NCBI GenBank assembly: GCA_002005505.1
Contig: KV908381.1
Span: 539,121-586,620 of the forward strand
Source of the DNA: Botryococcus braunii
Taxonomy: Eukaryota > Chlorophyta > Trebouxiophyceae
DNA: 47,500 nucleotides
Reading direction: 5' to 3'
The position numbers and the translations under genes are program-made. The notes under the pieces were generated by a model. It was not told where the DNA came from, searched no databases, and saw nothing but the letters and a program-made list of their open reading frames with translations. Below, in pieces: positions 28,044 through 40,500 of this stretch; positions within the stretch are counted from its first letter, which is position 1; every line of letters starts with the position of its first letter.

Positions 28044-28435
28044 CCTTCCAGCTGAGCAGAAGGCAGGCAGAGGTGAATGTCATCATCGGATGCATCTGTA
28101 GTGGGCGTGCCGCGGACGAGCTTGAGGGCAAGAAGAGGAAACGGATTTAGGCTACACTCAGGAGGCCCACCTACTGAGCCTATAGCGTCTTGGGAGCTTT
28201 CTATCGTTAATTTTGCACCTGGGTTTATTACTCGTCGACGACTACTTGAGACAATCAGTCGGGCAGAGTGGTCGTCTGCCCGAGTTTTCTGAGGAGTATG
28301 AAGTGTTGGAGACGTTGCAAGATTATCTAATTGACTGTGAAGAATTGGAAAGTATTGAGGAATCGTGGCATACTTTGGAAGACTATGCCTGGTCAATTGG
28401 GTCAGGCTGAAGTGATCTGAGAGACACTGAAGTGT

Positions 28436-29480
28436 ATGACCAGACCTCAGACTCGCTCTCAAAGCAAGGTTTCTGGAAATAATCCTAGCAGTACAGGGAC
28501 AATGGCGACACCAGCGGGAGGAAGCACGGCTACCTCAGGCACAGCTCAGTCAGGGCAGCAGAACAGTGCAGCCACTGCAGCCAGTAACTACGGATACATC
28601 ATGAATTCTTCCAATCCGAAGATGCAACGAAGTTGAAGAGTGACCGTACCAATTTCTTGGCTTGGCGTGAGGAGATCGAGTCATGTGCTATGCAGAAGGG
28701 AGCTACGGAGCTCTGGATGCGCCCATGCCAAAGAAAGCTGAGGATGCAGATGTAAAGCACTTCATTCAGCAGTCAATCCCGCCCATGTGGCATGGTGAAG
28801 TTAAACAGCGGGGGAGCGCTTATGACTTCTTGCAGTGGGTGGCAGAATCCTGCACTAGAGGGAATCACAGAGAAATCAATGAGAAGTGGATAAAGGGGCT
28901 CCAACAAGGAATGGTCACAGGGTCATAAGCGTCTCCAACTCTGAAAGCCAATAATCATGTGCTGGAAGATCGCCAGATCTGCACGTACATGATCAAGGGC
29001 CTCCCACTAGTGCTGAAGAATGACGCCTAAGCGATCACCTCCACCAAGTCAGATCCTCACGATATTTTGGAGACCATCCTCCCTGCCATTGAGACGATGG
29101 AGTACCAGGACGTCCCCTTGGCAGAGTCAGTACACGTCACAGCAGCAGCTGCAACAGCTGTGGCAGCTGCAGCAACAGCCGTACCAGCCCGGGGTGGAAT
29201 CCCTGGGCCTCCTTCGAGCGCTGCAGCTGCTCCAGGCGCATAGTGGGATCAGGAGCACCTCCTGGTGGTCAGGCCACTTATGGCGACTTTGCCAACAACA
29301 TTGGAGGAAGGGGGCGAGGATCTGGACGTGCCAGGCGGCCCAAAAAAGAGCTCACCTGCCATTTCTGTAACCAGAACGGGCACTTCTAGAGTCAGTGTGA
29401 GGAGATGAAGAGGGTGCAAGCCATGCAGCGCACAATGCAAGCTGCCAGCATTGGCCCACGTGCTTGGTCAGGCCCAGGAG
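28436..29480 (+). pseudogene. Copia-3 gag remnant
   Basis: Starts at ATG 28436 (MTRPQTRSQSK) and is broken after 66 codons. Gag-like pieces continue in other frames (KLKSDRTNFLAWREEIES near 28640). The knuckle is recognisable at about 29352 (CHFCNQNGHF), but a TAG replaces the codon after F and the last Cys follows it. Several frame changes and stops. Confidence 0.85.
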
Positions 29481-30060
29481 CTCCTCAACAGCAAGCCTTA
29501 TGGTGGGACGCTGGCCAAACCAGAGGAGGCCATTCGTCATCAATCTCAAGCAATGCTGGATCGTCATCTCCCATAATCTACCCTTCGACCCAACATATAT
29601 TCCCATGCCACATATGTACCCAGGATGGCAGCTGCCACCCCCACCTCCACCTGGTGCTGGTGAGCCACGGTTTGTCTCACTTAATGTGCTTACCCCAACA
29701 TCTCATGGGGCATGTAGTATCTCATGGCTGATTGATAGTGGTGCACCTCTGCACTTAGTAAATGATTTGTCACTGTTGCATAACCCTGTTATGCATGCTC
29801 AACCCCATCCGCTTCACTTGGCCACTTTTGATGCGAAAGGAGGAATAGTGGCATCTGGGTCTGTGTGTTTAGTGCAAGAAGCATTCTGGCTGCACAATGT
29901 GCAGTGCGTGCCCACTGCACACACCAACCTCATCCCTGTTACAGGTGCTATTCAAGATGAGGCATCGTTTCTCACGGATAGTGTAGGTGGGTACACAGCC
30001 ATGAAGGGTCCAGGAGGCTGGACGTGCCAGATCTCAGAGAGAGAGGGATGTTTTTCTTAG
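29464..30060 (+). pseudogene. Copia-3 protease remnant
   Basis: A 198-codon open frame containing SWLIDSGAPLHLVND, aligning with copia-1 protease, then PLHLATFDAKGGIVASGS. It stops at 30060, before the pre-integrase domain. The catalytic DSG is kept. Confidence 0.85.
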
Positions 30061-30146
30061 AGTGGGTGTGTCCAGTTCCAAGGTAGTGTGGTGCGCAGCA
30101 ACATTCCAGCCCCCATGCAGCATCCTATCATGCGAGAAGAGGACAT

Positions 30147-31693
30147 GTGTGTTTAAATAGGCAGTTGTGGCATGCACGATTATTTCACCCGTGTGCCCAC
30201 AACATGGCAAGGCTGGTCAAGGAGAATTTGGTAACGGCTATTGATGTGTCACTTACTCAATGCCCAGAGTGCCCCACCCATTGTGAGTCATGCATACAGG
30301 GCAAGCATTCACGACCTCCGTTTCCTGCTTCATCCAGGCCTGCAGAGAGTGTGCTTGCTACATGTGGACACTGTCGGACCCATCTCCCCTGCAACCATAT
30401 TTGGGGAACGGTTCTGGGTTACTGTGCTTGATGAGAAAGTTGGTGGCTTCCTTGGCAGTCAAGTCCAAAGAGGCCATTCCCATAGCTCTGACAACAAGGC
30501 ATCCCTCGAGACCAGAGGATTTGCACGAGGTGCTCCTCAGAGCTCGTTGGTGATGAACATCATCTGTTGTTCACCTGTCCGGCTGTACAACATGTACGGC
30601 AACAATTTATGCATCTCTTTCAACAAAGGAGTCGATCTGTACAGACGTTTATGTGGCAAGAAGACCTTGAAGGGGTTGCCAAATTTGTGACTAGAGCATT
30701 GGAGAGCTACCTCACTCTCCCAGGTGCTGTGCGACCTTAGTTGGCTAAGATATGGGTCATTCATTGTACTGCCGTCCTCTTCAGCCCTAGTGGCTGGTCT
30801 TTGGATGTAATCTTCCTTCCTTCCTTCTGACTGATCTTTTCAAATACTAGCAAACTTTTCATGAGAAAGTTGTGAAGTGTGTTAGGTCTGATAGAGGGTC
30901 AGAGTTTCTGAATCAGCAGTTCAAAGATTTTTGTGTGCAGCAGGGCACTAAGATGGAGACGTCTACTCCGTACACGCCTCAGCAAAATGGATTTGCTGAG
31001 CGTATGGATAGGACCCTGAAGGAGCGCACAAGGACCCTGTTGGTGCACGCTATAGCAGATCCTTCCCTTTGGAAGGAGGCATTGGATACCGTCACCCTGC
31101 TATGCAACGTGGGACCCACCACAGGCAGGCCTCTGACCCCTATTGAGTCGTCCTTTGGGGTTAAGCGTGATGTTGCTGCCGTGCGCACTTGGGGTTGTGT
31201 TGCCCATGTTCATATTCCCCCTCGTCAGAGGTATGTTTTTGGACCAAAGACCATTCGAGGCATGTTTAATGGGTATTCCCCGCAGTCCAAGGCCTATCGG
31301 GTGTATTTGGGCAATGGTGACTGGAAGGAGAGCAGGGATGTCACCTTCACTGAGTATCTGAGAGGAGGGGAGAGAGTGGGTATGTCTAAGGTGCAACATG
31401 GATCCCCTCAGTGGCTCTCGGGAGCATCCTCGCATGACAGGGGAGTTGAATCCAATATCCCAGGCTCACCAACAGGCAGTTCAGTGAATTTCTGGGATGA
31501 AGAGGATGACCCAGTGGAGGAGCGCAAGCCCACTGGATCATCTGGCACCTCTAGTACTCCCCAGGGGACCACAGCAAGTCCAGGGGATCAGTCGGACATG
31601 GATCTGCAGTCCCTAGCAGTCCGGACGCTTCTCCTGCCATACCAGGGACCTCACAGCAGTCCTGGTCAGTGCTGGGACACCTCCACAATCTAG
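30147..31693 (+). pseudogene. Copia-3 integrase remnant, interrupted by a LINE
   Basis: Pre-integrase (LWHARLFHP, then CESCIQGK) and the first integrase Asp (HVDTVGPI) lie before 30492. The second Asp (RSDRGSEF) and Glu (FAERMDRTL) lie after 30831. Between them is the LINE fragment 30493-30825. A TAG in place of Trp (near 30848) and indels break the frame. The frame from 30872 is open for 273 codons. Confidence 0.88.
30493..30825 (+). mobile_element. 5'-truncated L1-like LINE in copia-3 integrase
   Basis: Encodes the C-terminal zinc motif of a LINE ORF2 (CTRCSSELVGDEHHLLFTC), then MWQEDLEGVAKFVTRAL and stop. A 3' UTR follows, ending GGATGTAATC with a (TTCC)n tail. Target duplicate TCTGAC at 30487-30492 and 30826-30831. 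The motif parallels [18 protein letters not shown] of the LINE at 37360-42340, but this is another family. Confidence 0.88.
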
Positions 31694-31951
31694 ATAGGGG
31701 TGGTCCTAAAGTACAGTCGCAGCTAGACAAACTGCAGAAAGTTCAAGAGGGGGTGAGGGACCAGGGGAAGCCTCACTATCCACTTCCCCCAGAAACCACC
31801 CTCACAAGTGAGCAGCGCTATACACACCGCGTGGCTAGGAGTGACGCAGTAAGGGTCCCCTTGCATGACCGTGGCTCAGGCCAGGCACTTGCGAGTGAGC
31901 CAACCATGGTTGGTCTCCCTGATTTGCAGAGATAGGATGAGACAGGGGAGG

Positions 31952-32229
31952 TGTAATGATCTCACGAGTCCTAGTGGTTACGGAAGCACCGTAAACCCCC
32001 TGCGCCCGTGTCCCATGGGCGCAGTGTCCATATGTCCAAAGAGTCCGATGGACTATTCCTGGCCCGCTGGCTATTTCCGTACTGCCCGCCCACAGTCCGA
32101 TGGACTTTCTAGAGTCCTGTTGTACATTCTGTTCGCAGCCTTTTAAGGACGCGAGTCCCGCCAACTGGTGTTCATTCAGCACCACCCTGCATAAGGAATA
32201 AAGCATACCTAACCACAAAGAATTCTACA
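31952..32229 (+). mobile_element. Solo LTR in the copia-3 linker (278 bp)
   Basis: Begins TGTAATGATCTC and ends GAATTCTACA (TG...CA ends). Flanked by GGAGG at 31947-31951 and 32230-32234. Contains AATAAA near its end and two copies of AGTCCGATGGACT. No internal region, so a solo LTR, probably gypsy-type, is the best explanation. Strand is arbitrary except for the AATAAA. Confidence 0.8.
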
Positions 32230-32642
32230 GGAGGCTATGCTTGGAGTAGATGTGAGTGCTGAGAGTAGTGGGTTAGATACACCTCAACCAGGGGAAGCGA
32301 GTGTGCAATCTGGAGTAGTGGTCAACCATGTGCATCGTGCTCAGCCAGGAAAGAAGAGTGTGCCCACGTGTGAGTCCAGGAGAGAGAGAGAGAGAGCTAT
32401 TGATTCCCTCTGCGCTGAGGAAGGTGAGAGAAAGCCAGGGTGCTGCATGTGACTCCGGCAGTAAAGGGGCGAGAGCGATACTTGGGAAGGGGTCTGGCAG
32501 TCCTGGTTGTACTGCCGAGTCTCAGCATAAGGTACAGGATGTTGCTTGCCAGGAACAGAGTGAGAGAGAAGTGGGCAGTCCCAACAGTGCTGGCAGTACT
32601 GCTGAACCATAGCATAATGTACAGAGTGTACCTTCTGTCAAG

Positions 32643-34414
32643 ATGGGGAAGGTCCATGTGCCATCCAACTTGAGGGAAGCCCAACGTTCCCCTCAGTGGG
32701 AATTCTGGCAACAAGCGATGAGAGAGGAGATGGACTCTCTAGATACCCATGAGGTCATGGAGTATGTGGAAAGACCCCATGGCCAGAAAGTCATCCGTGT
32801 CCATTGGATATTCTCCACGAAAAAGGATGCCCAAGGTATTGTAACTCGCTTTAAGGCTGGATTAGTGGCTCAGGGGTGCCCTGGGATAGATGTTGGGGAG
32901 GTATTTGCACCTACCAGCTGTAATATCTTGCTGATCTCAAGTTCGTGTGAGAATGACCTCACACGGGTGCGACCCGTCTGATTGCACCCCGCCAGCCAAG
33001 CTGGCCACATTACGTAATGAGGTCATCGTACCCCGCTCTCCGATCACGCTCTATCGGCTCGATGCCGATCGGTTCCCCAAGGGACCCCTTTCGCTCGGAT
33101 CGTTACACCAGCAGTTATGGTGCAGGAAAGTCTGTGCTAGCAGTAGCTGCAACACAGAATCTTGAGATCTACGAAGTGGATATAAAGACAGCCTTCCTTA
33201 ATGGAGACCTGGAGGAAGAAGTCTGTGTGACTCAACCTAGGGTTTGAGAATGGAAACACGAGGGTGGAGTGTAAACTCGGGAAGACACTTTATGGTCTCA
33301 AGCAAGCCCCAAGGGCATGGCATAAGACCTTGAGTGACAAGCTGAGTGTTATGGGTTATAGTGTCTGCAAGAGTGATGCTGGGGTTAAACATCAGGAGGT
33401 CGACTGATGGTAACCTGTCCTTCATTTTTGTATACGTAGATGATCTCCTTATTGTTGCCCAAGTGATTTCAGAGATAGAGTGGGGAAAGGAGATCCTTAG
33501 GAAGGACTTTACCATTCATGATGTGGGAGAGGTGAGTGATATCCTGGGGTGTCAGATCCTTAGAAATAGGGTCGACGGCACCATTTCCATGAGCTGCACT
33601 CCTAAGACAGATGCACTCGAGGAAAAGTTTGGGGTTGCTGTTGATGGACGTGTGGTTGATACCCCCATGTCCAAGGACTTTGTGGCTAGCAACATGCCTC
33701 AGTCCCCAGATGGAATGTCACATGGGGCAGGTACCCTTTGCCCCCTGGTCATCGGTATGGCGAGCTGATTGGGTCTCTTCTGTATATTGCCAACACAACA
33801 CGGCCTGACATTTCCCAGGCTGTTGGAGTGTTGTCAAGGTATAGAATAACTCCCACTACTTCACACTGGAATGAAGCCATTCGTGTGTTGAAGTTTTTCA
33901 AGGATACCAGAGAGTTAGCCCTTACTCTGGGTGGGAAGGGTCCTGAGCTAGATGGCCATGTTGATGCCGACTATGCTGGGGACCTTGATCACAGGTATTC
34001 CACCAGTGGCTATGTTCTATCAGTTTATGGTAGTGCCGTGGTGTGGGGTAGCAAGAAGCAAAGTTCAGTTGCTACCTCAACTGTGCAGGCTGAATTTATG
34101 GCAGCCGGTCTTATCGTGAAGGAAGTCAGTGGCTGAGGGGCTTCTTGGAAGAGATAGGGGCTGCAACTTGGCGGGTCAAAATCTTTTGTGACTACCAAGG
34201 CTGCGTTTCCAATTTGCGCAATCCCCTTTATTCCAAGTTCCACAAAGCATCTTGCTGTAGGCTTCCAGTATGCTAGGGAAGCAATGTCAATGGGGCAGGT
34301 AGATATCCTCTATGTGGAATCGCTCGTAATGTGGCTGACATTATGACCAAGCCACTTGCCAAGCCCGTGTTCGTCGGTCATCGTGATTCACTAGGCTTAA
34401 GAAGATACACATAA
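32643..34414 (+). pseudogene. Copia-3 RT/RNase H remnant
   Basis: The RT N-terminus (GKVHVPSNLREAQ, HEVMEYVERP) is collinear with copia-1. It is broken at 32919 by a solo LTR and resumes after 33107 (SVLAVAATQNLEIYEVD). YVDD is present at about 33433. RNase H (HVDADYAGD) and VADIMTKPL lead to a TAA at 34412-34414. At least three frame changes and a stop interrupt it. Confidence 0.88.
32919..33107. mobile_element. Solo LTR in copia-3 RT (189 bp)
   Basis: Begins TGTAATATCTTGC and ends GGATCGTTACA. Flanked by CCAGC at 32914-32918 and 33108-33112. Removing it with one CCAGC restores the RT block APTSSYG. Contains GTGTGAG...CTCACAC and TTACGTAA palindromes. The first bases resemble the other solo LTR (TGTAAT). 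Confidence 0.85.
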
Positions 34415-34421
34415 AGCATTC

Positions 34422-34434
34422 AGGCAAGGGGAAG
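34422..34434 (+). other. Copia-3 polypurine tract
   Basis: AGGCAAGGGGAAG directly before the 3' LTR, the same core as copia-1. Confidence 0.75.
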
Positions 34435-35119
34435 TGTTGAGTTATGAACATTATTATTGGATGCCTTGTGCTTTCGGTGATCTTCAGATACAATATTAAG
34501 ATATGGGTCCATTGTGAACATAAGGTACCTTAAGACGCGGTAGAATGTGGACGCTTGTGAACATAAGGTACGATGTGATCTAGATTACGCGTTATTGTGA
34601 AAGGACAATTAAAGCTGCGATCACCGCACAGTCGAGCAACTGGTTTGGAAAGATTCTGGCACATATGGATGCCAGTCTTGTTCATTCAGTTGCTTGTGTT
34701 CAAGAGCAGACAGTCATCAAGGACTGTAGCTGAAGGGACACACTTTTACGACCTGTCTGCGTGCTTACAGGTGCGGTGAGGTGCTTACATGTGGTGTAAT
34801 GGTATTGTGTTCATGTTTGATTGCGAAATTGTGAGTGAATCATCTTAGTGTACAATCCAGCCACCCAAACAGTTAAGGGACGGCGGCTGGATTGAGTATA
34901 GGAAGGTAGCCGTCAGGGGCTTATCCGTGTATAGATGCTCATTGACAGATCAACGTGTAACGAAACTGGTTTGGAAAGATTCTGGGCACATAAGGATGCC
35001 AGTCTTGTTCATTCAAATGCATGTGTTCAAGAGCAGACAGTCGTCAAGGACGCTGGAGGGACACACACTTACGACCTGTCTGCGTGCTTACAGGATACGC
35101 CGAAGCCCATAACCAAACA
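34435..35119 (+). repeat. Copia-3 3' LTR (685 bp)
   Basis: Begins TGTTGAGTTATGAACATT and ends CATAACCAAACA. It carries the same internal duplication as the 5' LTR: the first block ends CAG at 34770 followed by GTGCGG, the second ends CAG at 35093 followed by GATACGCC. Followed by TGCAA. Confidence 0.9.
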
Positions 35120-35134
35120 TGCAAGCATGCGTGC

Positions 35135-35271
<137 letters not shown>

Positions 35272-35718
35272 TAGCTTATCATCCATATCCCGTCAATTAC
35301 CTATGCTTAAACCTACCAGACATAGCACACTCAACTAAACAAGCAACTAAGACTTTGCTCCAACACAGCACAGAACATGGTTCTTGCCTGCAAGATGGCG
35401 TTTGTCTGGTGCCCCTGGGAAAGGTATTACCGTTATGGGCAATCGGCGTTCCTGAAGGCACAGCAGACAGGTCGTTATGAATGTCGCTCCACAAGCTACA
35501 GCCCGATACGACTGTCTGCTTGATTAACACAACAACTCATGGACAGTCACGGGCATCTTGCATGCCCTGTGAAACTTCCAATCCAGCTGCCGTATTATGC
35601 GACGTCTGCAGCCTAGAGAGTATCGCTTTCAAAACGTGTGATCTAAACCTCAACCTGCATAAGACTGCAACTGCGGCACTCACATCAGATTCGATTAAAG
35701 TGGCCTCGAGACGCGAAC
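35272..35718. other. No gene seen
   Basis: Open frames here are continuations of microsatellite frames. No element ends recognised. Confidence 0.4.
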
Positions 35719-35850
<132 letters not shown>

Positions 35851-36690
35851 CGCACAAGCCTTGCTGGAGCTTATAGATGCACATGTGCTAGGCCACCATC
35901 CTGTGCCCAGTCCACGCCCATGTCCTTACATGCCTAAGACGTTCACGACGCAAAAGTCTTCCCCTGTCTAAGTCTTGATCCATCTGCTACTTTACTCGTT
36001 ACTGCGTTTCCTGGATTCCGGCAGTAGTCTTGCTTGAAAGTAAAAGGGGAAGGACGGTGCAGGGAGGGAGGGAGGAGAGAGGGGGACACAACAGGCATGA
36101 CGGAACGTGGGTCTGTAGAAATCTGGGATACTGTCTTTTACATCCTATAATGTTCCATGGAATACGCATACCATTCCAAAAATCTTACAAGAGAAAAGGA
36201 AAGTGAATATCCAGCAGTGTTTGTACGAACTGCAATTTCTGGTCTCACGGTTATGTACTATGGGTCTTACGGGTAACGTACTGAGCAAATAAACTTTGTA
36301 CGGGCATCGGGGGCCTGTGAGATTGTGGGTGGCGCGGCCGTGGAGGTGTGGAATTGTAAAACGGAACCCTCCAAACCCCTGTGAAACCCTGGGGAAACCC
36401 TAGAAATGAGTCGTTCTACTTTGCTGGTCAGCTTTACTTCGCTTTTACTTTCAAATATGCTGTGGGAAATGTGCCTCGAACAGAGGTTGGTCGTGTCGTC
36501 GTGCTGGCATCGATTGAAATTCACAGGAAGAATGTCTGTAGTGCCGTCAGAGAGGGCTCGTTACACCCTGTAATTGCAATCCTATGGAAAAACTCTGACG
36601 GTAAAGCTACCACCGTCAAGCGCAGGACCAGTCGACAGCCGTTAAGGGCAGAAATTGAAAGTCCGAACCACGTTCAAAATTTAAACACGG
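35851..36690. other. No gene seen
   Basis: No convincing coding segment or repeat boundary. The plus-strand frame at 36381-36761 lacks protein-like features and is not called. Confidence 0.4.
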
Positions 36691-36777
36691 TGAGGATCCC
36701 CGCGTCAAGGTCCTCGTGGTTCGCCTCGTGGCAGACTATCCCGATCGCTCGGCCCGGTTGAATTTCCGCGTTTACAC

Positions 36778-37287
36778 TTGCTTCTTCCCCACACGACCTC
36801 ACCGTACAAGAAGAAGACTCCGTTCGTAACGGACAGGCTTACCTCAGCTCGTCAGCGGGTCACCCGGGAACCCGCCTTTCCCACCCCTGTCCCTGGCCAG
36901 GAGCGCCGTCGCGCAGACCTCCGCCTCCATGCGTGGGAGGAGGGGCGTGACCTTTATATCGACATCGTTGGCTCTTCCCCACTCACAGTTGCCAACTTGC
37001 TGCACTTCGTGCCGGGTGGGGCCGCCGCGCGCGCTGCCCAAGACAAGCAGACCCGCTATGCTGTCTTGTTGTCGCGTCAGCAGCCGCCTGTGGCTTTCCA
37101 AGCCTTCGCTTTTGAAACATTGGGAGGGTTGCATGCTGATGCGCTGGCCTTGTTGCAGAGGCTCCAGGGGCTTTTGAACCAAGCCATCATTGCTCAAGAA
37201 GATGTGGAGGGATATTTTGTCATTCGTCGGGTCAGTTTCATCATTGCGGCGGCTGTGGGTCGCCAGCTGGCCGCTCGCCGGGTGTGA
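36778..37287 (+). pseudogene. C-terminal fragment of a non-LTR retrotransposon ORF, endonuclease-like
   Basis: About 169 codons open to a TGA, with no ATG at the start, so 5' truncated. The stretch RRADLRLHAWEEGRDLYIDI, followed by KQTRYAVLLS and FAFETLGGLHADAL, resembles the restriction-like (PD-(D/E)XK) domain that follows RT in some non-LTR retrotransposons. Candidate acidic residues are at codons 36916 and 36961, with a Lys near 37045. The C-terminus (RRVSFIIAAAVGRQLAARR) also fits such proteins. The RT itself is missing. The L1-like LINE at 37360 appears to have inserted into its 3' UTR. Confidence 0.5.
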
Positions 37288-37551
37288 CTCATAGCTTGAC
37301 ACATTGGGGGTTTGGGTCCCTGAACATTGGGCTGGTCTTTTTTACTTCACTCTTGTAAAACAAGAAGAAGTTACATCTGTCCAGCCACGAGGGCATGATG
37401 AGAGGTCCACAACACACACACAAGCCAAAACTAGGAAGAACTGACCACAAGAAGTGGCCAAGCGAAGAGCGAAGGCATAACTGAGCAAACGAAAAGGGGA
37501 GGGAAGGGGGGATAGGGGGGGGGGGCAGCCACAGACGTGGCTGCGGCCAAG

Positions 37552-40500
37552 TCACCGTAGCCGGCGTAAATCAGCACGAGCCTGGAATGCATCCGAGATA
37601 AAGGAGACGACCGCACGCAAGTCAGCGTGCCAAATGAACTGCCGAAGAGATCTAGAAGGACCCACAAACAAGTGGGGATAACGGTCCCGCACCGCAATAA
37701 GAGCGGGACAGTGAAAGACAAAGTGGTGTTCATCACCCACAGAGGAGCCACACATATCACACAGGCGCTGAAGGCGCGGAAGACGTTGTCTGCGGCCCAT
37801 GTCAATGGGGAGGCCATGAACACCAAGACGAAACCTGAGAAAGAGCCGGACCTTGGCAACATCAAGAGACAGATAAAGGAGGCGGGAGCGCTGAGCCTTA
37901 GTGGGGCGCGCAAACCACCGCACATAAGTACATAGCTGGGGATCAGCAGGGGCTAACCGAGGGGAGACATGGAGAGAGGCCACAGGGAGGGTATTGGCCT
38001 GCCTAATGAGAGCTAAAAAGGTATCCATATCAACGGGCTGCGGGCGCTGACAATCAGCCGCATAAGGGTAACCTAAGCGGCGAAGGGCAGCGATAAAAGA
38101 ACCCGCCCAGGACGGGGAACGAGGCGTTACGCCATAGTAGCATGAGTCCCTATGAATACGTGCATACAAGTGGTCGGCTGGGAGATCCACCAGAGAGTTC
38201 CAAAAAGTGACCACACGCTTGAACCAGATATGATGAAGGGGCCAAACGCCAACCTCAGCAAGGAGCACATCGGTGCGAACCGTTTGACGAACCCCAAGGA
38301 TCATCGGTAACATAGTAAGAAAATCCTTTTCTAAATCCTTAGCGGAGGGCCGAGTGGAAGATGGGGAAAACACCCGTAGACCCCAAACCTCACACCCATA
38401 TGAGCAGGCAGGCACCACACATGCTAAGAAGAGACGCAAGAGAATACCGATCGAGGTGGCACATTTGAGGTTACCATAACGCGTGCTAATAGTAGACCAG
38501 GCCCCCCACATCTTACCACGTAAATGGCCAAAGGTGGCCCCAATGCCTGAAGCCGTAGAAAGCATGACACCTAAATGACGAGCCTGGGTCACCTGAGGCA
38601 GGGGTTGACCCTCATACAGCACGGGAGGGGGGGCGTCCTTCGAGGGGGGGAAGACCATGGCATGGCACTTAGGAACACGCACCCGCATACGTGCGGACTG
38701 GCACCACTCTGAAGCAGCGGGGAGAGGTGAGCCTGCAACTCCTCCAGGGACTTGGCCTGGAGTGTATAATCATCAGCATAACCTTGAATAGGGACACAAC
38801 GACCATCCCGGGTGGCGGGTCCCACACCCGGACACCGAGCTTCAATATAACGAATCAGACCATCCGAATAAAGACCAAACAGAGTAGGACTTATAGGGGA
38901 CCCTTGGAGGATACCGACCTGAGGCTTCAGGAGCTCCCCAGAGGTGCCCCCTACACATGAAGTGACTTGGGCATCTTCATATAAAGATTTAACAGCAGCC
39001 AAGAATTGGTCCGGTACCCCCACCCGAGTTAAGGCCTCCCAAAGAAGGGGGCGAGGAACCCGATCATAGGCTTTACTTAAATCTAAAGAGCATAAGAATA
39101 AGGGGTGATCTTTGGTAGCAAGGTCAATGAAGTGTTGGATCGCAAAAAGCTGATGCAATGTGGAGAAGCCCGGGCGGAACCCCGTTTGGGCCTGACAGCG
39201 CAACCCCTTGGATTCCACGTGCCGAATAAGCCTAGTGTTCAACAGGGTGGCGTACAGCCGCATGAAGGGTTCAGGGACAGCAAGAGGGCGGTAATTCGCC
39301 GGATCCAGAGCGTCCTTTGCCCCTGGTTTGAACACGGGGACCACCCGGGACACATTGAAATGAGGGGGAATTGTCCCCGCCTGAAACATAGCATTGACAA
39401 TGGTTAACAGAATCGGTGCCAGGATATGGGGGTCCTGTCGGCCAGTTTGGGGGTCCGGGGGGCGTTGGGCAAATCGAAGAAATTCAGAGGGAAAACCCTG
39501 AAACCCAACACTCCTCCCTGTGTGCAAGGCACTAAGAGCATCCTCCATTTCCTGTAAGGTGAAGGGTTGGTTAAGCGATACGTCGGGTACGAGGGTGGTC
39601 GGATATGCCACTTCCGACAAGGGCATAAGGGGTTCGTCCGGGGTGTCAATATCCCCCCGAGTGAACTCAGACATGAAAGTGTTCCAAACCTCATGGTCAT
39701 GTAAGGGCAAGGGCAAAGAAGGGGGATGGCCACGGAAGGTCCGCCAAAACTGACGAGGGCAGGTATGAAAGAGAGCAACACACTCTTCTAACTGGGACAT
39801 GAGCCACGCCCGTTTACGGGATCGCACATAAGAGTGGTAGTGCCGCTCGAGTCCACGTACCAAGGGGGCAGAAAACCCGTGGAGGCGACCAGCCCGCCGC
39901 CAGTCCCGCTTGAGTCTAACACATTCCTGGTCATAAAACGGCTGATGGGGGCGAGTCCTAGCCTGAGAACCTAACCGAACAGTATGCAGCCGCATGTCTG
40001 CAGCGTGAGCAGCATCGCCTAAAACCCCGGATAAGGTATGTAGCGCTTGCTCCACATGCCCAGCCAACGCTAAGTCAGCACAACGACCCAAGGCGGGAGC
40101 AGCAAGCTCCAAGTGACGCACATAATCTACACGACAACCCCCTTTCCAATGGACTTGTCGCAGGGGCAACCCAAAATGCGAACTGTCAGAAATAGTAGCA
40201 CAACGCATGGGTAAGGCAAAGGAGGTGGTGATACTATAATGGTCAGAACCCTTCAACTCAGTGGCGACCGTAACAGACTGGATACAGGCATGGAGAGACG
40301 AGGAAACCAAAATATGGTCTGGCCTAGTCGCAGAGGTACGGGCGGTGGCCCTATAGGTGGGAGGAGCATGCAAGTCACCTGAGACACAGCCTGTACAAAT
40401 AACTAACGCAGTCTGATCAGCCAATTTGACAAGTTGGCGGCCACTAGTATCTTGACCACAGAAGCGGCCTAAATCGGCCGAAGAAGATGTGGAAACAGAT

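Larger units (their letters stand above)
27329..35119 (+). mobile_element. Copia-3: decayed Ty1/copia retrotransposon with three nested insertions
   Basis: LTRs at 27329-28028 and 34435-35119 with target duplicate TGCAA (27324-27328, 35120-35124). PBS at 28029-28043 and PPT at 34422-34434. The protein order is that of copia-1, but the frame is broken by many stops and indels. It hosts a LINE tail (30493-30825) and two solo LTRs (31952-32229, 32919-33107). The LTRs differ at many sites and in length, so it is older than copia-1. Confidence 0.93.
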
